Assembly: GCA_001898225.1 (NCBI GenBank)
Contig: MKTJ01000041.1
Coordinates: 21,857 to 85,856 of the forward strand
Direction of reading: 5' to 3'
DNA: 64,000 nucleotides
Origin: Chloroflexi bacterium 54-19
Lineage (GTDB): Bacteria > Chloroflexota > Chloroflexia > Chloroheliales > Chloroheliaceae
The notes below the pieces were generated by a model. It made no database searches. It was not told where the DNA came from and saw only the letters and a list, made by a program, of their open reading frames with translations. Positions 1 through 7,636 of this stretch are shown here, piece after piece. The position numbers and the translations under genes are program-made. The stretch's first letter is position 1; every line of letters starts with the position of its first letter.

Positions 1-505
1 TATAAGGGATTGCCTCTTCATAAGAGGGATGCTGGGTTAGACCCTGGTTCCGAATTGTGTCATCCCAGAGTCTTTCAAGAGCTTCAACGATTTCTTCTTT
101 AATAGAGATGCCTGAACTCTGGGGACTCCAATGCTGCTGGGGAAATTTGTATTTCAGTGTATCCTGAAGAAGGATGTGTTGTGTATGGGGGTTAAGAATA
201 ACATCAAAAGCTACTGGTACAAAATTAGCCATAATTCCTTTAGCCGCTTTAGCTTCGTTCCAGTGATCCCCTTGATAGCAGTAGTCAAAAGCCCAACCAG
301 AAGCAACGATGCCGAGATGCGGAACACCCTGCGCTGCCCCCAGGCGGAGCATGAATATGCGGTCGCCGGGTTCGATACTTTTTGTGGCCCCGGAACTCCA
401 ATCAAAGGTGCAAGCGCCAAATTCCTTGATTTCCTCGATGTTCTCTTCAATCTCATCCCACGGATAGTCTTTGTAAGGGTTCCAGGTTAGAAGATAAGCT
501 GCCAC
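1..505 (-). CDS. EVE/HNH-endonuclease-like protein, N-terminal part, runs off the window
   Basis: A minus-strand reading frame is open from a GTG at 503-505 to base 1, giving 168 residues with no stop. It starts MAAYLLTWNP, then has a GDRIFMLRLG segment and a VPHLGIVASG segment. This pattern is familiar from the N-terminal EVE/ASCH-like domain of bacterial HNH endonucleases (YLLTWNP followed by GDR-x-hydrophobic-RLG). Any HNH nuclease part would lie before base 1 and is not visible. An AGAAAGGA ribosome-binding site lies at 518-525, 12 bases before the GTG. The thermonuclease lipoprotein gene ends 29 bases upstream on the same strand, so they may be cotranscribed. Other frames here, including a 119-residue frame on the + strand, are shadows. 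Family assignment is from motif memory; a modified-base-directed restriction role is inference. Confidence 0.7.
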   Translation of the reverse strand, partial: MAAYLLTWNPYKDYPWDEIEENIEEIKEFGACTFDWSSGATKSIEPGDRIFMLRLGAAQGVPHLGIVASGWAFDYCYQGDHWNEAKAAKGIMANFVPVAFDVILNPHTQHILLQDTLKYKFPQQHWSPQSSGISIKEEIVEALERLWDDTIRNQGLTQHPSYEEAIPY

Positions 506-534
506 AGCGTTATTAAATCCTTTCTGTAAAGAAG

Positions 535-1785
535 TTAGCTGATTGTTATGGGACTGCTTATTGTTATGCCGCTACAGGTAACACTAACAGTACCGGTTCC
601 CCGGCCGGTGTTGCCGCTGATAAGCCAGTTCCAGGAAACAGTGCCACCCGAACCAACTGTTTTAGGGTCGAGGCCCTGGGCCGTGCTTATACGCCCGGAA
701 GGGACGATATAAGTGATGGAACAGGCGACACCGGGAGGAGCCTGGACGGTAGCGCTGGCCCGGTAGCCCCGAGGAACCCCATTTACCGCGATGAACTTAA
801 CGGTGCCAGAAGAAGGTTTCTGGGCAACCGGAGGGGCGACGGTTGGGCCCGGCTTCGCGGTTGGAGGCAGCAGGGCGGTGGTGGCGGTAGGCGGTTCCAG
901 AGGGGCACCGAAAGAGCCGCAGGCAGCCCAGAGACCACGTTTGGCCTCACGGGCTTCTCGGGTAAGGTTTGTGAAAAGCTCCTGGAAACGTACGTCAGGC
1001 GGGTAGGTACTAACCTGGGCAAAACCCCACCGGACCAGTTCTTCATTGAGCATGAAGGTGGAATCGCCAGACTTGAAGTAGACATAGCGAAGAAGGCGGC
1101 CATAATGGTCGGTTTCCGAAACGTCTTTTACCAGGAAGACCTCTCCGTGGGATTGCTCCAGAATTTCTTTAGTTTTGGCGGTGGATTCCGCCCCAAAACA
1201 CATTTTAGGGCGGTTAGGATCAACGGTTTCCGGTGTGTCCATACCAATAAGGCGAACGCGGGTAGCCTGGCCGCCATTTATGGAAACATCAATGGTATCG
1301 CCGTCAACTACTCTTACAAGTTGGGCTAAAGAATCGCCAGGTTGTGCTGGCTGACCGAAAATACCTGTGCTTGAAGCTGGTTTCGGGGTTGGAGTTGATG
1401 TTGGTGTAGGCGGCACCGGAGTACCTGTCGGGACAACAAGGGGTACAGCGGTGGCGGTTGGGGAAACCCGGTTAACAGTAGCAGTAGGCAGGATGGGTGT
1501 CGCTGTGATAAGAACCGGGGTAGCGGTTGCAATTGGGATAGGAGTTGCTGTAGCCGGGATGGAGCGGGTGGTCGTTGCCGTTGCATCTACTCCATGTATG
1601 GCGGCAGCTTGGGTAACAGCGGCAGTCGCGGTAAGGGCTGGTACATTAGCGGTTGCGGGTTGGGTGGAAACTGGCGTGGTAAGGTCACCGCAGGCCCCCA
1701 GAAAAAGCAATAAGCTAACGAGAAGAGCTACAAAAATAGTTTCAGTACGATGCTTGATATTGGTAGTAATTGTGGTGTGCCGCAT
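535..1785 (-). CDS. Secreted thermonuclease (SNase-like) lipoprotein
   Basis: The 416-residue protein has a signal peptide (residues 1-31) ending in a lipobox LGAC, with Cys32 as the likely lipidated residue. So it is exported and anchored on the outer face of the membrane. Residues 40-145 are a Thr/Pro/Ala low-complexity linker with repeated TATP units, typical of Chloroflexota surface proteins. Residues ~155-295 are a Staphylococcus-nuclease fold: VVDGDTIDV, then RLIGMDTPE, which supplies the catalytic Arg and Glu, and YGRLLRYVY with the second Arg. The C-terminal ~90 residues after a second Pro-rich linker look like a small beta domain rich in Gly/Thr. Expected activity is calcium-dependent cleavage of extracellular DNA or RNA. 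The start fits a standard signal peptide. Confidence 0.9.
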   Translation of the reverse strand: MRHTTITTNIKHRTETIFVALLVSLLLFLGACGDLTTPVSTQPATANVPALTATAAVTQAAAIHGVDATATTTRSIPATATPIPIATATPVLITATPILPTATVNRVSPTATAVPLVVPTGTPVPPTPTSTPTPKPASSTGIFGQPAQPGDSLAQLVRVVDGDTIDVSINGGQATRVRLIGMDTPETVDPNRPKMCFGAESTAKTKEILEQSHGEVFLVKDVSETDHYGRLLRYVYFKSGDSTFMLNEELVRWGFAQVSTYPPDVRFQELFTNLTREAREAKRGLWAACGSFGAPLEPPTATTALLPPTAKPGPTVAPPVAQKPSSGTVKFIAVNGVPRGYRASATVQAPPGVACSITYIVPSGRISTAQGLDPKTVGSGGTVSWNWLISGNTGRGTGTVSVTCSGITISSPITIS

Positions 1786-2318
1786 CTTTCCCCAGGGTAT
1801 AAGAAATAAACCTCTCAGCTGGGTGAGAAGCCTATTGCCTTTGATTTAAGAGATTATAAAGTTACAGGTACAGGCCCAGAGAGCAACCCTGTTTGCATTG
1901 TTATTTTGGTATTACTAGTGAAACAACGGTCCTTAAGATGTTTTAATAGTAACACTTTAAAGTGAGAATTTCAAGAGTTTAAATAAATATTTATTGCATT
2001 GTAATAAAAGATTTCACACAGACTTTTTATTACAGCTAAATCTTTGACCGGAGTTTACTCTTATTTGCCTTCAATTTCCTCTCTTTTGTCTTTTCTAGAT
2101 TCTAAATATTAGTGAGTTTATTGGTGGATATGGGATATGTAACAATACGGGTATTATAAACCTTACTACTGTAATTAACTTAATAGCTTTTTTGTGCTGC
2201 CAGAATTTAGTGGGTAGAATTATAATTAGCCGCGTGACCAATTCAAGATAAGCTGGGAAGGTTTATGCTTTATTAACTACTTTAATGCTAGTAAAAAATT
2301 AACTGTTTACCGCATTTA

Positions 2319-2466
2319 TCACAAAAAGCGGAGGGGACTTTTCTTTTGTAAAAATCGGTTAACCTTTCCAACCCAATAGAAACCCATTAAAGGCACCAGG
2401 ACCGCGGCTGAGACTCCCAAAGAATTAGCCAGGAGGATTTCAAAAGCTCCCTTGCTAACTTTAGCC
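2319..2466 (-). pseudogene. Remnant of a membrane-protein C-terminus
   Basis: Between a TGA just upstream and a TGA at 2319-2321 the minus strand reads about 47 codons containing a hydrophobic segment (FEILLANSLGVSAAVLVPLM), then GFYWVGK and a basic tail QKKSPLRFL. Composition is that of a membrane helix plus a positive inside tail. There is no ATG, GTG or TTG near its beginning, so it is probably the broken end of a lost gene. The family is not recognised. Confidence 0.3.
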
Positions 2467-2487
2467 TGGTGTCAAGGAAGGATGGAA

Positions 2488-2524
2488 AACCGGTCCTCCC
2501 CTACCTTACTGGAAGGCCGGTTCT
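2488..2524 (-). terminator. Putative terminator of the VWA gene
   Basis: On the minus strand AGAACCGGCC and GGACCGGTTT form a stem with imperfect extension, just past the VWA stop codon at 2540. The tail after the stem is only weakly U-rich (TTTTCC), so it may be a poor or bidirectional terminator. Confidence 0.4.
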
Positions 2525-2539
2525 TACCACTAAAGGAAA

Positions 2540-3832
2540 TTAGATTTTGTCTTCCGGTGGTGAAATATTATAGTCCCGGTAGCTTTTTTGAGCCGTGTAA
2601 GCCTGATAATGCATGGCCTTGCGGACGGATGCGTCCAGGAGTGCCTGCCCGGCATCCTGACTCTGCTGCTCAAGCTCATTCAAAAGTCTGGCTACCCCGG
2701 GGGCATCGAGCAAGTGGGCCCGGCTCAGATGTCCGCGCAACCTTTCAAGTATTACCGGTACTTTTCTGAATTCACGGCGCCGGTTGGCTTCCAACATTTC
2801 TTTGCGAGCCCGTTCCACCAACATCCGGCCAACTATTCCGGCACTCTCAGGCTCCAATCGCTCCGCGTCGACCTTATTGTGTGGCGCATACGTCAGGGAA
2901 ATTTGCTCCGTAGGACGCACCTCCCGGCCAGCTCCTGTTAGTGGTTCGCTGTACATCAAGATAGCCTCTGGCCGGAGGACCTGGCCGATAGTACCAGACG
3001 GTAATTTTAGCTTGATAACCACCTGCTTCTCCTCCCCGGCAAACACGTCGCCTAGCCGGATAATTGCGCGGCCTTCCGTCCTGCTCATTTCGAAGTCATT
3101 GAGGTTTTCAAGTTCTATACCTGCCGGCAGATTTATTTGCAAAGCCAGCTCCCTCCCTACAGTCTGCAAACGTTCTTGTAATTCTCCCGCAAAAGCCTGG
3201 GGAATTTTCCTGGCCTCCCGGATGTGCTGGAAGCGGGCACCACCTTTTTCCCCAATCGCTTCCAATAAATTTTCTTCTGTATCATTTCCAAATCCGAAGG
3301 TGGTAGTTATTATGCCTTGCCTGCGAAATTGCCCCGCCTGGGTGGCTAACTCCTCAGGGTCAGTAATACCCTGGTTGGCCTGCCCGTCGGTAAACAGCCA
3401 GACCTGGTTAATGAAAACGCCTTCTGACTGAGATTTTGCTACTTCCTGGATACCCCTTAACCAGCCTTCGCTAAGGTTAGTGCTGCCGCCCGGTTTTAAT
3501 TTGTGTAATCCGGCCTTAAGTAGCTGGCGATTGGTCTGAGTAGCGGGGCAAGCCGGTCCTACCACCACAATTTCATCGTCAAATCCCACAAGGCTTATGC
3601 GGTCCTGTTCGACTAAATGGTCAATAACGAAAGCTGCCGCTTTTTTGACCAGTTCCAGTTTTTCTTGCCCGGCCATTGAACCGCTCTGGTCCAGTACCAG
3701 GCTCAAATTGAGGGGAACTCTTGGGTTGTCCGGGCCATCTGCTTCACCTTTGATCTTAAAAACAATGTAACGGGTAGAACCGCTAGGGCGAATTAACGAG
3801 GTAGCTGCCTGTGTAGTAATTTTTATATTCAT
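2540..3832 (-). CDS. VWA-domain protein with MIDAS motif
   Basis: A von Willebrand factor A protein of about 430 residues. The metal-binding MIDAS motif DQSGSM follows a hydrophobic strand (LNLSLVL), and the later MIDAS elements GGSTNL and LFTDGQAN are present, so it should bind Mg2+/Mn2+ and a partner protein. The C-terminal half (beta-rich, with EKQVVIKLKLP, then a helical tail) resembles the batA-like/chloride-channel-like VWA proteins common in Chloroflexota. There is no signal peptide or membrane helix, so it is cytoplasmic. The frame is open up to a GTG at 3889. I prefer the ATG at 3832 (MNIKITTQ) because AAAGGAG lies upstream, though 14 bases away. The Sir2-family gene lies 176 bases upstream on the same strand. 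Function unknown. Confidence 0.85.
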   Translation of the reverse strand: MNIKITTQAATSLIRPSGSTRYIVFKIKGEADGPDNPRVPLNLSLVLDQSGSMAGQEKLELVKKAAAFVIDHLVEQDRISLVGFDDEIVVVGPACPATQTNRQLLKAGLHKLKPGGSTNLSEGWLRGIQEVAKSQSEGVFINQVWLFTDGQANQGITDPEELATQAGQFRRQGIITTTFGFGNDTEENLLEAIGEKGGARFQHIREARKIPQAFAGELQERLQTVGRELALQINLPAGIELENLNDFEMSRTEGRAIIRLGDVFAGEEKQVVIKLKLPSGTIGQVLRPEAILMYSEPLTGAGREVRPTEQISLTYAPHNKVDAERLEPESAGIVGRMLVERARKEMLEANRRREFRKVPVILERLRGHLSRAHLLDAPGVARLLNELEQQSQDAGQALLDASVRKAMHYQAYTAQKSYRDYNISPPEDKI

Positions 3833-4007
3833 GGCCGGATAATGGGCTCCTTTCAAAGGCGGCCTATTTTCAGGGTGAGCTAAAGACACCTAGGCCGCCT
3901 GGTTAATGGTAATTGTCGTTACTTAAGCTAACATGCTAATTTACCGGTATCCAAAGATGCTGTTCTTTATTTATGTCAATCTGAATTTGTATAGTTCTGG
4001 CAAAAAT

Positions 4008-4875
4008 TTATAATAAAGGCACCATCATCTCCTGGAGTGCTACCAGGGCAGCCTTTGCTCCTGCCGCTAACGAAATCTGGCCGGTAGACACCTGGCTTTC
4101 ATCCAGGTTAATCCGAATTAACTGGCAACTGAAGGCATTCGATAGTCGTTCTGACTCGTTTCGGATAGTGGGAATAGCCGTTCCGGCGCCAAGTTCAATT
4201 ACAACCGGTCTGGCGCCAGCGTCTTTTACCTCCCTGATCCAATTATCAAAAAGCTCTTCCTGGGCCTCAATTCTGGCGCTATCCCAGTTCCAGTCTCCGA
4301 ACATCAGGATATTGGGGTGGGCCAGAGCATAACAGTTCGGACAGGCCGGTAAAGGTGCCAGGGCTGTCATTGTATTTTCATCAACTTCCACCTGCAGGTT
4401 TTCCGCCGGAAAAACTCCAATTCCACAATTCTGGGTACACTGTAGATAATGGATAGATCCGTGGACCTCGGTTACCCTCTCCGGTTCAAAGCCACTCTTT
4501 TGGAATTGCCCATCCACATTGGAGGTATAAACAAAGCTGCCAAAAGGCTTTTTCTCGGACCACAGTCGTAAAATCTCAAACCCTGCATGAGGCCTGGTTG
4601 TCCTATACATTTTTAACCGGTGTCCATAGAAACCCCAGGCCAGGGCCGGGTTTACGGTAAATAGAGCCGGGTTCGCAATTGAATGAAAATCGAGATGTAA
4701 TCTCTCATAAGGCGGGTAAGCCCGCCAGAAACCTCGCGGTCCGCGGAAGTTGGGCAGACCGGAATCAACGCCCATACCGGCGCCGGCACCAATCACATTT
4801 GCGTCCGCCTCTTCAATTGCTCTCGCCGCTCGTTTAAGTTCCTGGGGAATTCACTTTTGTAGGAGTGGGGCTCAT
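4008..4875 (-). CDS. Sir2-family NAD-dependent deacylase, apparently frameshifted near the start
   Basis: Sirtuin signatures are clear: GAGAGMGVDSGLPNFRG for NAD binding, TSNVDGQFQKSGF in place of the usual TQNID-LH, EVHGS with the catalytic His, and two Cys pairs (CTQNC and CPNC) for the structural zinc. The frame first opens usefully at a GTG at 4796, but that would remove the first beta strand of the Rossmann fold. Upstream codons in the same frame read QELKRAARAIEEADAN, exactly the expected N-terminus, yet meet a TGA. An ATG at 4873-4875 opens MSPTPTKVNS in another frame. Removing one base from the four-base G run at 4844-4847 (+ strand) joins the two parts. So the gene is either a recent frameshift mutant, a sequencing error, or frameshift-translated. 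The VWA gene is downstream on the same strand. Confidence 0.8.
4844..4847 (-). other. Probable frameshift point in the Sir2-family gene
   Basis: A run of four identical bases (GGGG on +). Deleting one joins MSPTPTKVNS to QELKRAARAIEEADAN and on into the sirtuin NAD-binding motif. As given, the ATG-initiated frame stops four codons later. Confidence 0.7.
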
Positions 4876-4946
4876 TTTCTTTTTAATCCCTTTTTAAATT
4901 AGTCACTTACTTACTTTGTTTAAAACAGCTTTTAACCGACTTTTGG

Positions 4947-5357
4947 TCAGGCGGCCTGCGAACTTTGCCACTCGATCTGGCAGCTTTTACTTTCCATATG
5001 ACAAATATTTTGGGTGGTTGAGGTCCTGGTTGACCTGAATTTATTCTTTTTCTTTATATCCCGTAAAGCCTTCTGATTCTTATACAAGGTAATAATCGCA
5101 GCCCGTTCCGGGGTCATTAATACGGTTACTCCAATCAGCCGCTGTACCCACCCTAATTTCCGGTCGGCTGGCGGCACATCTTTGCCGGCCAGAAAATAAA
5201 AACAAATCCCGGTGCGACGAAGTAACTTCCCGTATCGGATAACATAGGCCACTTCCCGCTGGCTGAAATTACGCTGGTCCATTCGACACCGCGCATGCCC
5301 GGTCAACTCGAAAGCAGATCTTCCGTAATTTTCGATTTGCGTCTTTTCAGTAGTCAT
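4947..5357 (-). CDS. DUF4258-like small protein
   Basis: A 136-residue protein with the pattern HARCRMDQRN (cf. H-A-x-x-R-M-x-x-R), then VAYVIRYGK, a FYFLAGKD strand and VTVLMTPERAAIITLYKN. This is the core of DUF4258, a compact fold related to RelE/BrnT-type toxins. The basic Ser/Thr-rich tail (about 30 residues) looks disordered. The start is put at the ATG at 5357 (MTTEKTQ) because GGAGG sits 6 bases upstream; an in-frame ATG four codons earlier overlaps that site. No antitoxin is evident next to it. It is divergent from the sigma-like gene at 5504, and the 146 bases between must hold both promoters. A toxin role is inference. Confidence 0.65.
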   Translation of the reverse strand: MTTEKTQIENYGRSAFELTGHARCRMDQRNFSQREVAYVIRYGKLLRRTGICFYFLAGKDVPPADRKLGWVQRLIGVTVLMTPERAAIITLYKNQKALRDIKKKNKFRSTRTSTTQNICHMESKSCQIEWQSSQAA

Positions 5358-5503
5358 TGCAGCCTCCATTTTTATTTTAATTGAGTAATTTTTAAAACCG
5401 GCATTACCTTCTAATTACTTTTCCCTAAATCTTATATAAATCCGACAAAACAATAGTATAAATAATAAATTTATGTTTTAATATAAAAAATAGAAAAATC
5501 TTA

Positions 5504-6148
5504 ATGGAGATTAAGGATAGACTCTATATGCCAGCAACTACCGAAGAACTTGGTTTTCATCAGCTTCTGCTTAAAGGCGACCCCCAGGCAAGCGCCGTCG
5601 TTTGTACACGCTATCTTGAAGAACTAATCACCCAGCTAAGAAAAGCAAATTCAGCAATTCCTCCCGATCTGCTAGAAGAGGCAGCCGTTGATGCGCTCTT
5701 TGATTATGTATTACATCCTGAGCACTACCAACCGACAAAGAAATCACTTGCAAGTTTTCTTTATATGGCCGCAAGTGGAGATCTGAAAAATAAACTGGCA
5801 AGTCTTTCTCGTAAAGCTAAAAAGGAAATGCCATTAATTTTTGATGTCGGAAATGAATCAACTCCGGGGAATGAACTATTAGAAGAGGTAAAGGCTCAAA
5901 GTGAATCAGACCCGGATTATATCGAGTTGGTAAACAAGGTTATAGCATTTGGGAAAAATCCGCAGGAGCAAGCAATTATAAAGACAATGATCGAGAATGA
6001 AAGAGATTTTCACCCTTATGCCGAAATCTTAGGTTTACAGGGGAAGCCGGTGGAAGAACAGCGCGATAAGGTAAACCAGGTAAAAGAAAAGCTACGACTG
6101 CGTATCCGACGTAGCCTGGAAAAACAGGTACAGGTAAAAAAACCATGA
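5504..6148 (+). CDS. Sigma-70-like (ECF-type) RNA polymerase sigma factor, divergent
   Basis: A 214-residue protein laid out like an extracytoplasmic-function sigma factor: a helical region 2-like stretch (DLLEEAAVDALFDYVLHPEHY, then SLASFLYMAASGDLKNKLASLSRKAKKE, the typical last helix before a basic loop), a variable linker, and a weaker region 4-like C-terminus (EQAIIKTMIENE, then a helical basic tail). Region 4 is poor, so promoter recognition may be unusual. Its stop overlaps the next gene's start by four bases (ATGA), pointing to translational coupling with the HTH-like protein and the ImmA/IrrE peptidase. The upstream 140 bases are very AT-rich. ECF-like identity is inferred from helix pattern, not a strict motif. 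Confidence 0.6.
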   Translation: MEIKDRLYMPATTEELGFHQLLLKGDPQASAVVCTRYLEELITQLRKANSAIPPDLLEEAAVDALFDYVLHPEHYQPTKKSLASFLYMAASGDLKNKLASLSRKAKKEMPLIFDVGNESTPGNELLEEVKAQSESDPDYIELVNKVIAFGKNPQEQAIIKTMIENERDFHPYAEILGLQGKPVEEQRDKVNQVKEKLRLRIRRSLEKQVQVKKP

Positions 6149-6627
6149 ACGAGAACCAGAAACCTAAATCCAGCCCGGACCTGATGCGCTTGGCAGCACA
6201 ACGCGGTAGTTCAAGACCGGAATTCCTAGGATTTTTATTTAACCTTTACCGGCAGGATAAAAACCTTTCTACCCAGGAATTGGCAAGCCAATTAGGAGCA
6301 ACCGAGGATACTTTGAATTTTCTTTCTCTTTGCCGGCCCCCGGCCAGCGGCACCGAAGTTGGCCCCTCCTATAAAGAATATATCCAGAATATTAGCCGGG
6401 AGTTAGAGGTTGACCAGAAAAAACTTTCCAGCATTATCCGCAATGCTATGAATATCCGGCGGCTCCAGGAATCTCAAATCACCCGGCCCACGGCTGCGGC
6501 AAGTCAACAGGCCCTGGCAGCTCGCGACAGGCTTGAAGATGCCGATGTGCCTATCGAGGCGGAGCAAGATATACCGGTTAAAGAGGGAGATGGCATCTCC
6601 AACAAGTCTGAGGATGAATCCAAATGA
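6145..6627 (+). CDS. HTH-like regulatory partner of the ImmA/IrrE peptidase
   Basis: A 160-residue soluble protein. Residues ~25-70 (FLFNLYRQDKNLSTQELASQLG, then LSLCRPPA) form an HTH-like helix set. This resembles the small proteins that commonly sit before ImmA/IrrE genes, where LA-x-x-LG is followed by an LALCRRP-type segment. Residues 75-105 (YKEYIQNISRELEVDQKKLSSIIRNAM) look like a second helical unit. The last 50 residues are acidic and probably disordered. It overlaps both neighbours by ATGA, so sigma-like factor, this protein and peptidase form a strict three-gene operon. By analogy with ImmR or DdrO it could be the peptidase's cleavage target, or it could act as an anti-sigma factor; both are inference. 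Confidence 0.55.
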   Translation: MNENQKPKSSPDLMRLAAQRGSSRPEFLGFLFNLYRQDKNLSTQELASQLGATEDTLNFLSLCRPPASGTEVGPSYKEYIQNISRELEVDQKKLSSIIRNAMNIRRLQESQITRPTAAASQQALAARDRLEDADVPIEAEQDIPVKEGDGISNKSEDESK

Positions 6628-7379
6628 TTTATGCCAGATCCGAAATTGCCGGTGCGGTCGAACAGTTCTGGGACAGTGAATTCCCGGCCGAATATCCCTG
6701 CGATATTATCGAAGCGGTTTCTTATAACCTGGATGTCAGCCTGGAATTTATCCCCGATTTAACGGTCGCAAAAGTAGCCGACTGGATGCGCCGGAAGAAA
6801 ATACCTGCAGGAGCAACTTTATCGAACCGGCGGCTTTACGGCTGCCTGGTGGCCGTCCAGGGGATCGGTTTTATCCTGGTAGATGAAAACGCCAGCCCGG
6901 AGGAGCAGCGCTTTACCGCGGCGCACGAGGTAGGCCATTATCTTTTCGATTATCTTTATCCTCGCAAAGAAGCCCTGGAGAAATTAGGCGAGGGAGTTAT
7001 GGAAACTTTGAACGGGCTACGCCAGGCGACCCTTTCCGAGCGGCAGGCCGCCGTGTTATCCGGGTTAAAATTAGATATGTTTTTTTCTTTGATGGAACGC
7101 TCAGGCGATGGCGCCGCCAGTTTTGAAACCCATTGCTCGGAAACCAGGGCGGATGATTTCGCCCTTGAACTGCTCGCCCCGGCTTCCCGGATTACGGGCC
7201 TGCTGGATTTTTCAGGCTTTGGCCGACATTCAACTTTCGAGCAAAGGCTTGCGGCAACCAGGGCCAGCCTTATAAATGAGTTTGGATTGCCCGAAGGAAT
7301 CGCCGAACGCTACGCCACTCATTTACTGGAACTGGCCGGATATGGCCCGACCGCATTTGACAGCTTTTTGAAGTTTTAA
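6624..7379 (+). CDS. ImmA/IrrE family metallo-endopeptidase
   Basis: A 251-residue zinc peptidase. The HEVGH motif near residue 100 supplies two zinc ligands and the general-base Glu. ETRADDFALELLAP near residue 173 carries the third ligand region, as in the ImmA/IrrE family (HExxH, then E-x-x-A-x-x-FA-x-x-LL-x-P). This family cleaves a repressor in response to DNA damage or mobile-element signals (ImmA on ImmR; IrrE/PprI on DdrO). The gene starts inside the previous stop codon (ATGA). DNA-end-processing genes follow on the same strand, which suggests, but does not prove, control of the repair island. Length and catalytic residues look intact. Confidence 0.85.
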   Translation: MIYARSEIAGAVEQFWDSEFPAEYPCDIIEAVSYNLDVSLEFIPDLTVAKVADWMRRKKIPAGATLSNRRLYGCLVAVQGIGFILVDENASPEEQRFTAAHEVGHYLFDYLYPRKEALEKLGEGVMETLNGLRQATLSERQAAVLSGLKLDMFFSLMERSGDGAASFETHCSETRADDFALELLAPASRITGLLDFSGFGRHSTFEQRLAATRASLINEFGLPEGIAERYATHLLELAGYGPTAFDSFLKF

Positions 7380-7423
7380 GATTTTAGTTTGATCTCTGGT
7401 AAACCGGAAGGCAGGCAAATCTC

Positions 7424-7579
7424 GTGCGGATTGAGCGGGTTGTAAGTCTTTTCATTGGTCTAATTATCATCGGCTGGGTTGTTAACGCCTTTTTCGGCTC
7501 TGCCGGGGTCGAGGCGGTGGGTGTGCTTCTCGGAGGTTTACTCTTTAATTCGTTTTTTTCGGGCAAAAAGATATTGTAA
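7424..7579 (+). CDS. Small two-helix membrane protein (51 residues)
   Basis: A GTG at 7424 opens a 51-codon frame ending in TAA at 7577-7579. It has a GGAAGGCAGG ribosome-binding site at 7405-7414. The product begins MRIERVV and has a first hydrophobic helix (SLFIGLIIIGWVVNAFF), a short turn (GSAGVEA), a second Gly-rich helix (VGVLLGGLLFNSFF) and a basic tail SGKKIL. This is a classic small hairpin membrane protein with the positive end inside. It sits between the ImmA/IrrE gene and nurA on the same strand. No family is recognised. Minus-strand frames over this region are shadows. Confidence 0.6.
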   Translation: MRIERVVSLFIGLIIIGWVVNAFFGSAGVEAVGVLLGGLLFNSFFSGKKIL

Positions 7580-7636
7580 TTTACCAGGAAAAAGGCTTCA
7601 GTTTAACCTAAAAATTTTACAAGGCAGTGTAACCAT

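Larger units (their letters stand above)
1786..2539. other. Intergenic stretch, no intact gene
   Basis: About 750 AT-rich bases between two minus-strand genes. The part next to 1785 should hold the promoter of the thermonuclease gene. The only coding-like piece is a short hydrophobic minus-strand fragment at 2319-2466, listed separately. A hairpin able to stop the VWA-gene transcript lies at about 2488-2524. Confidence 0.6.
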
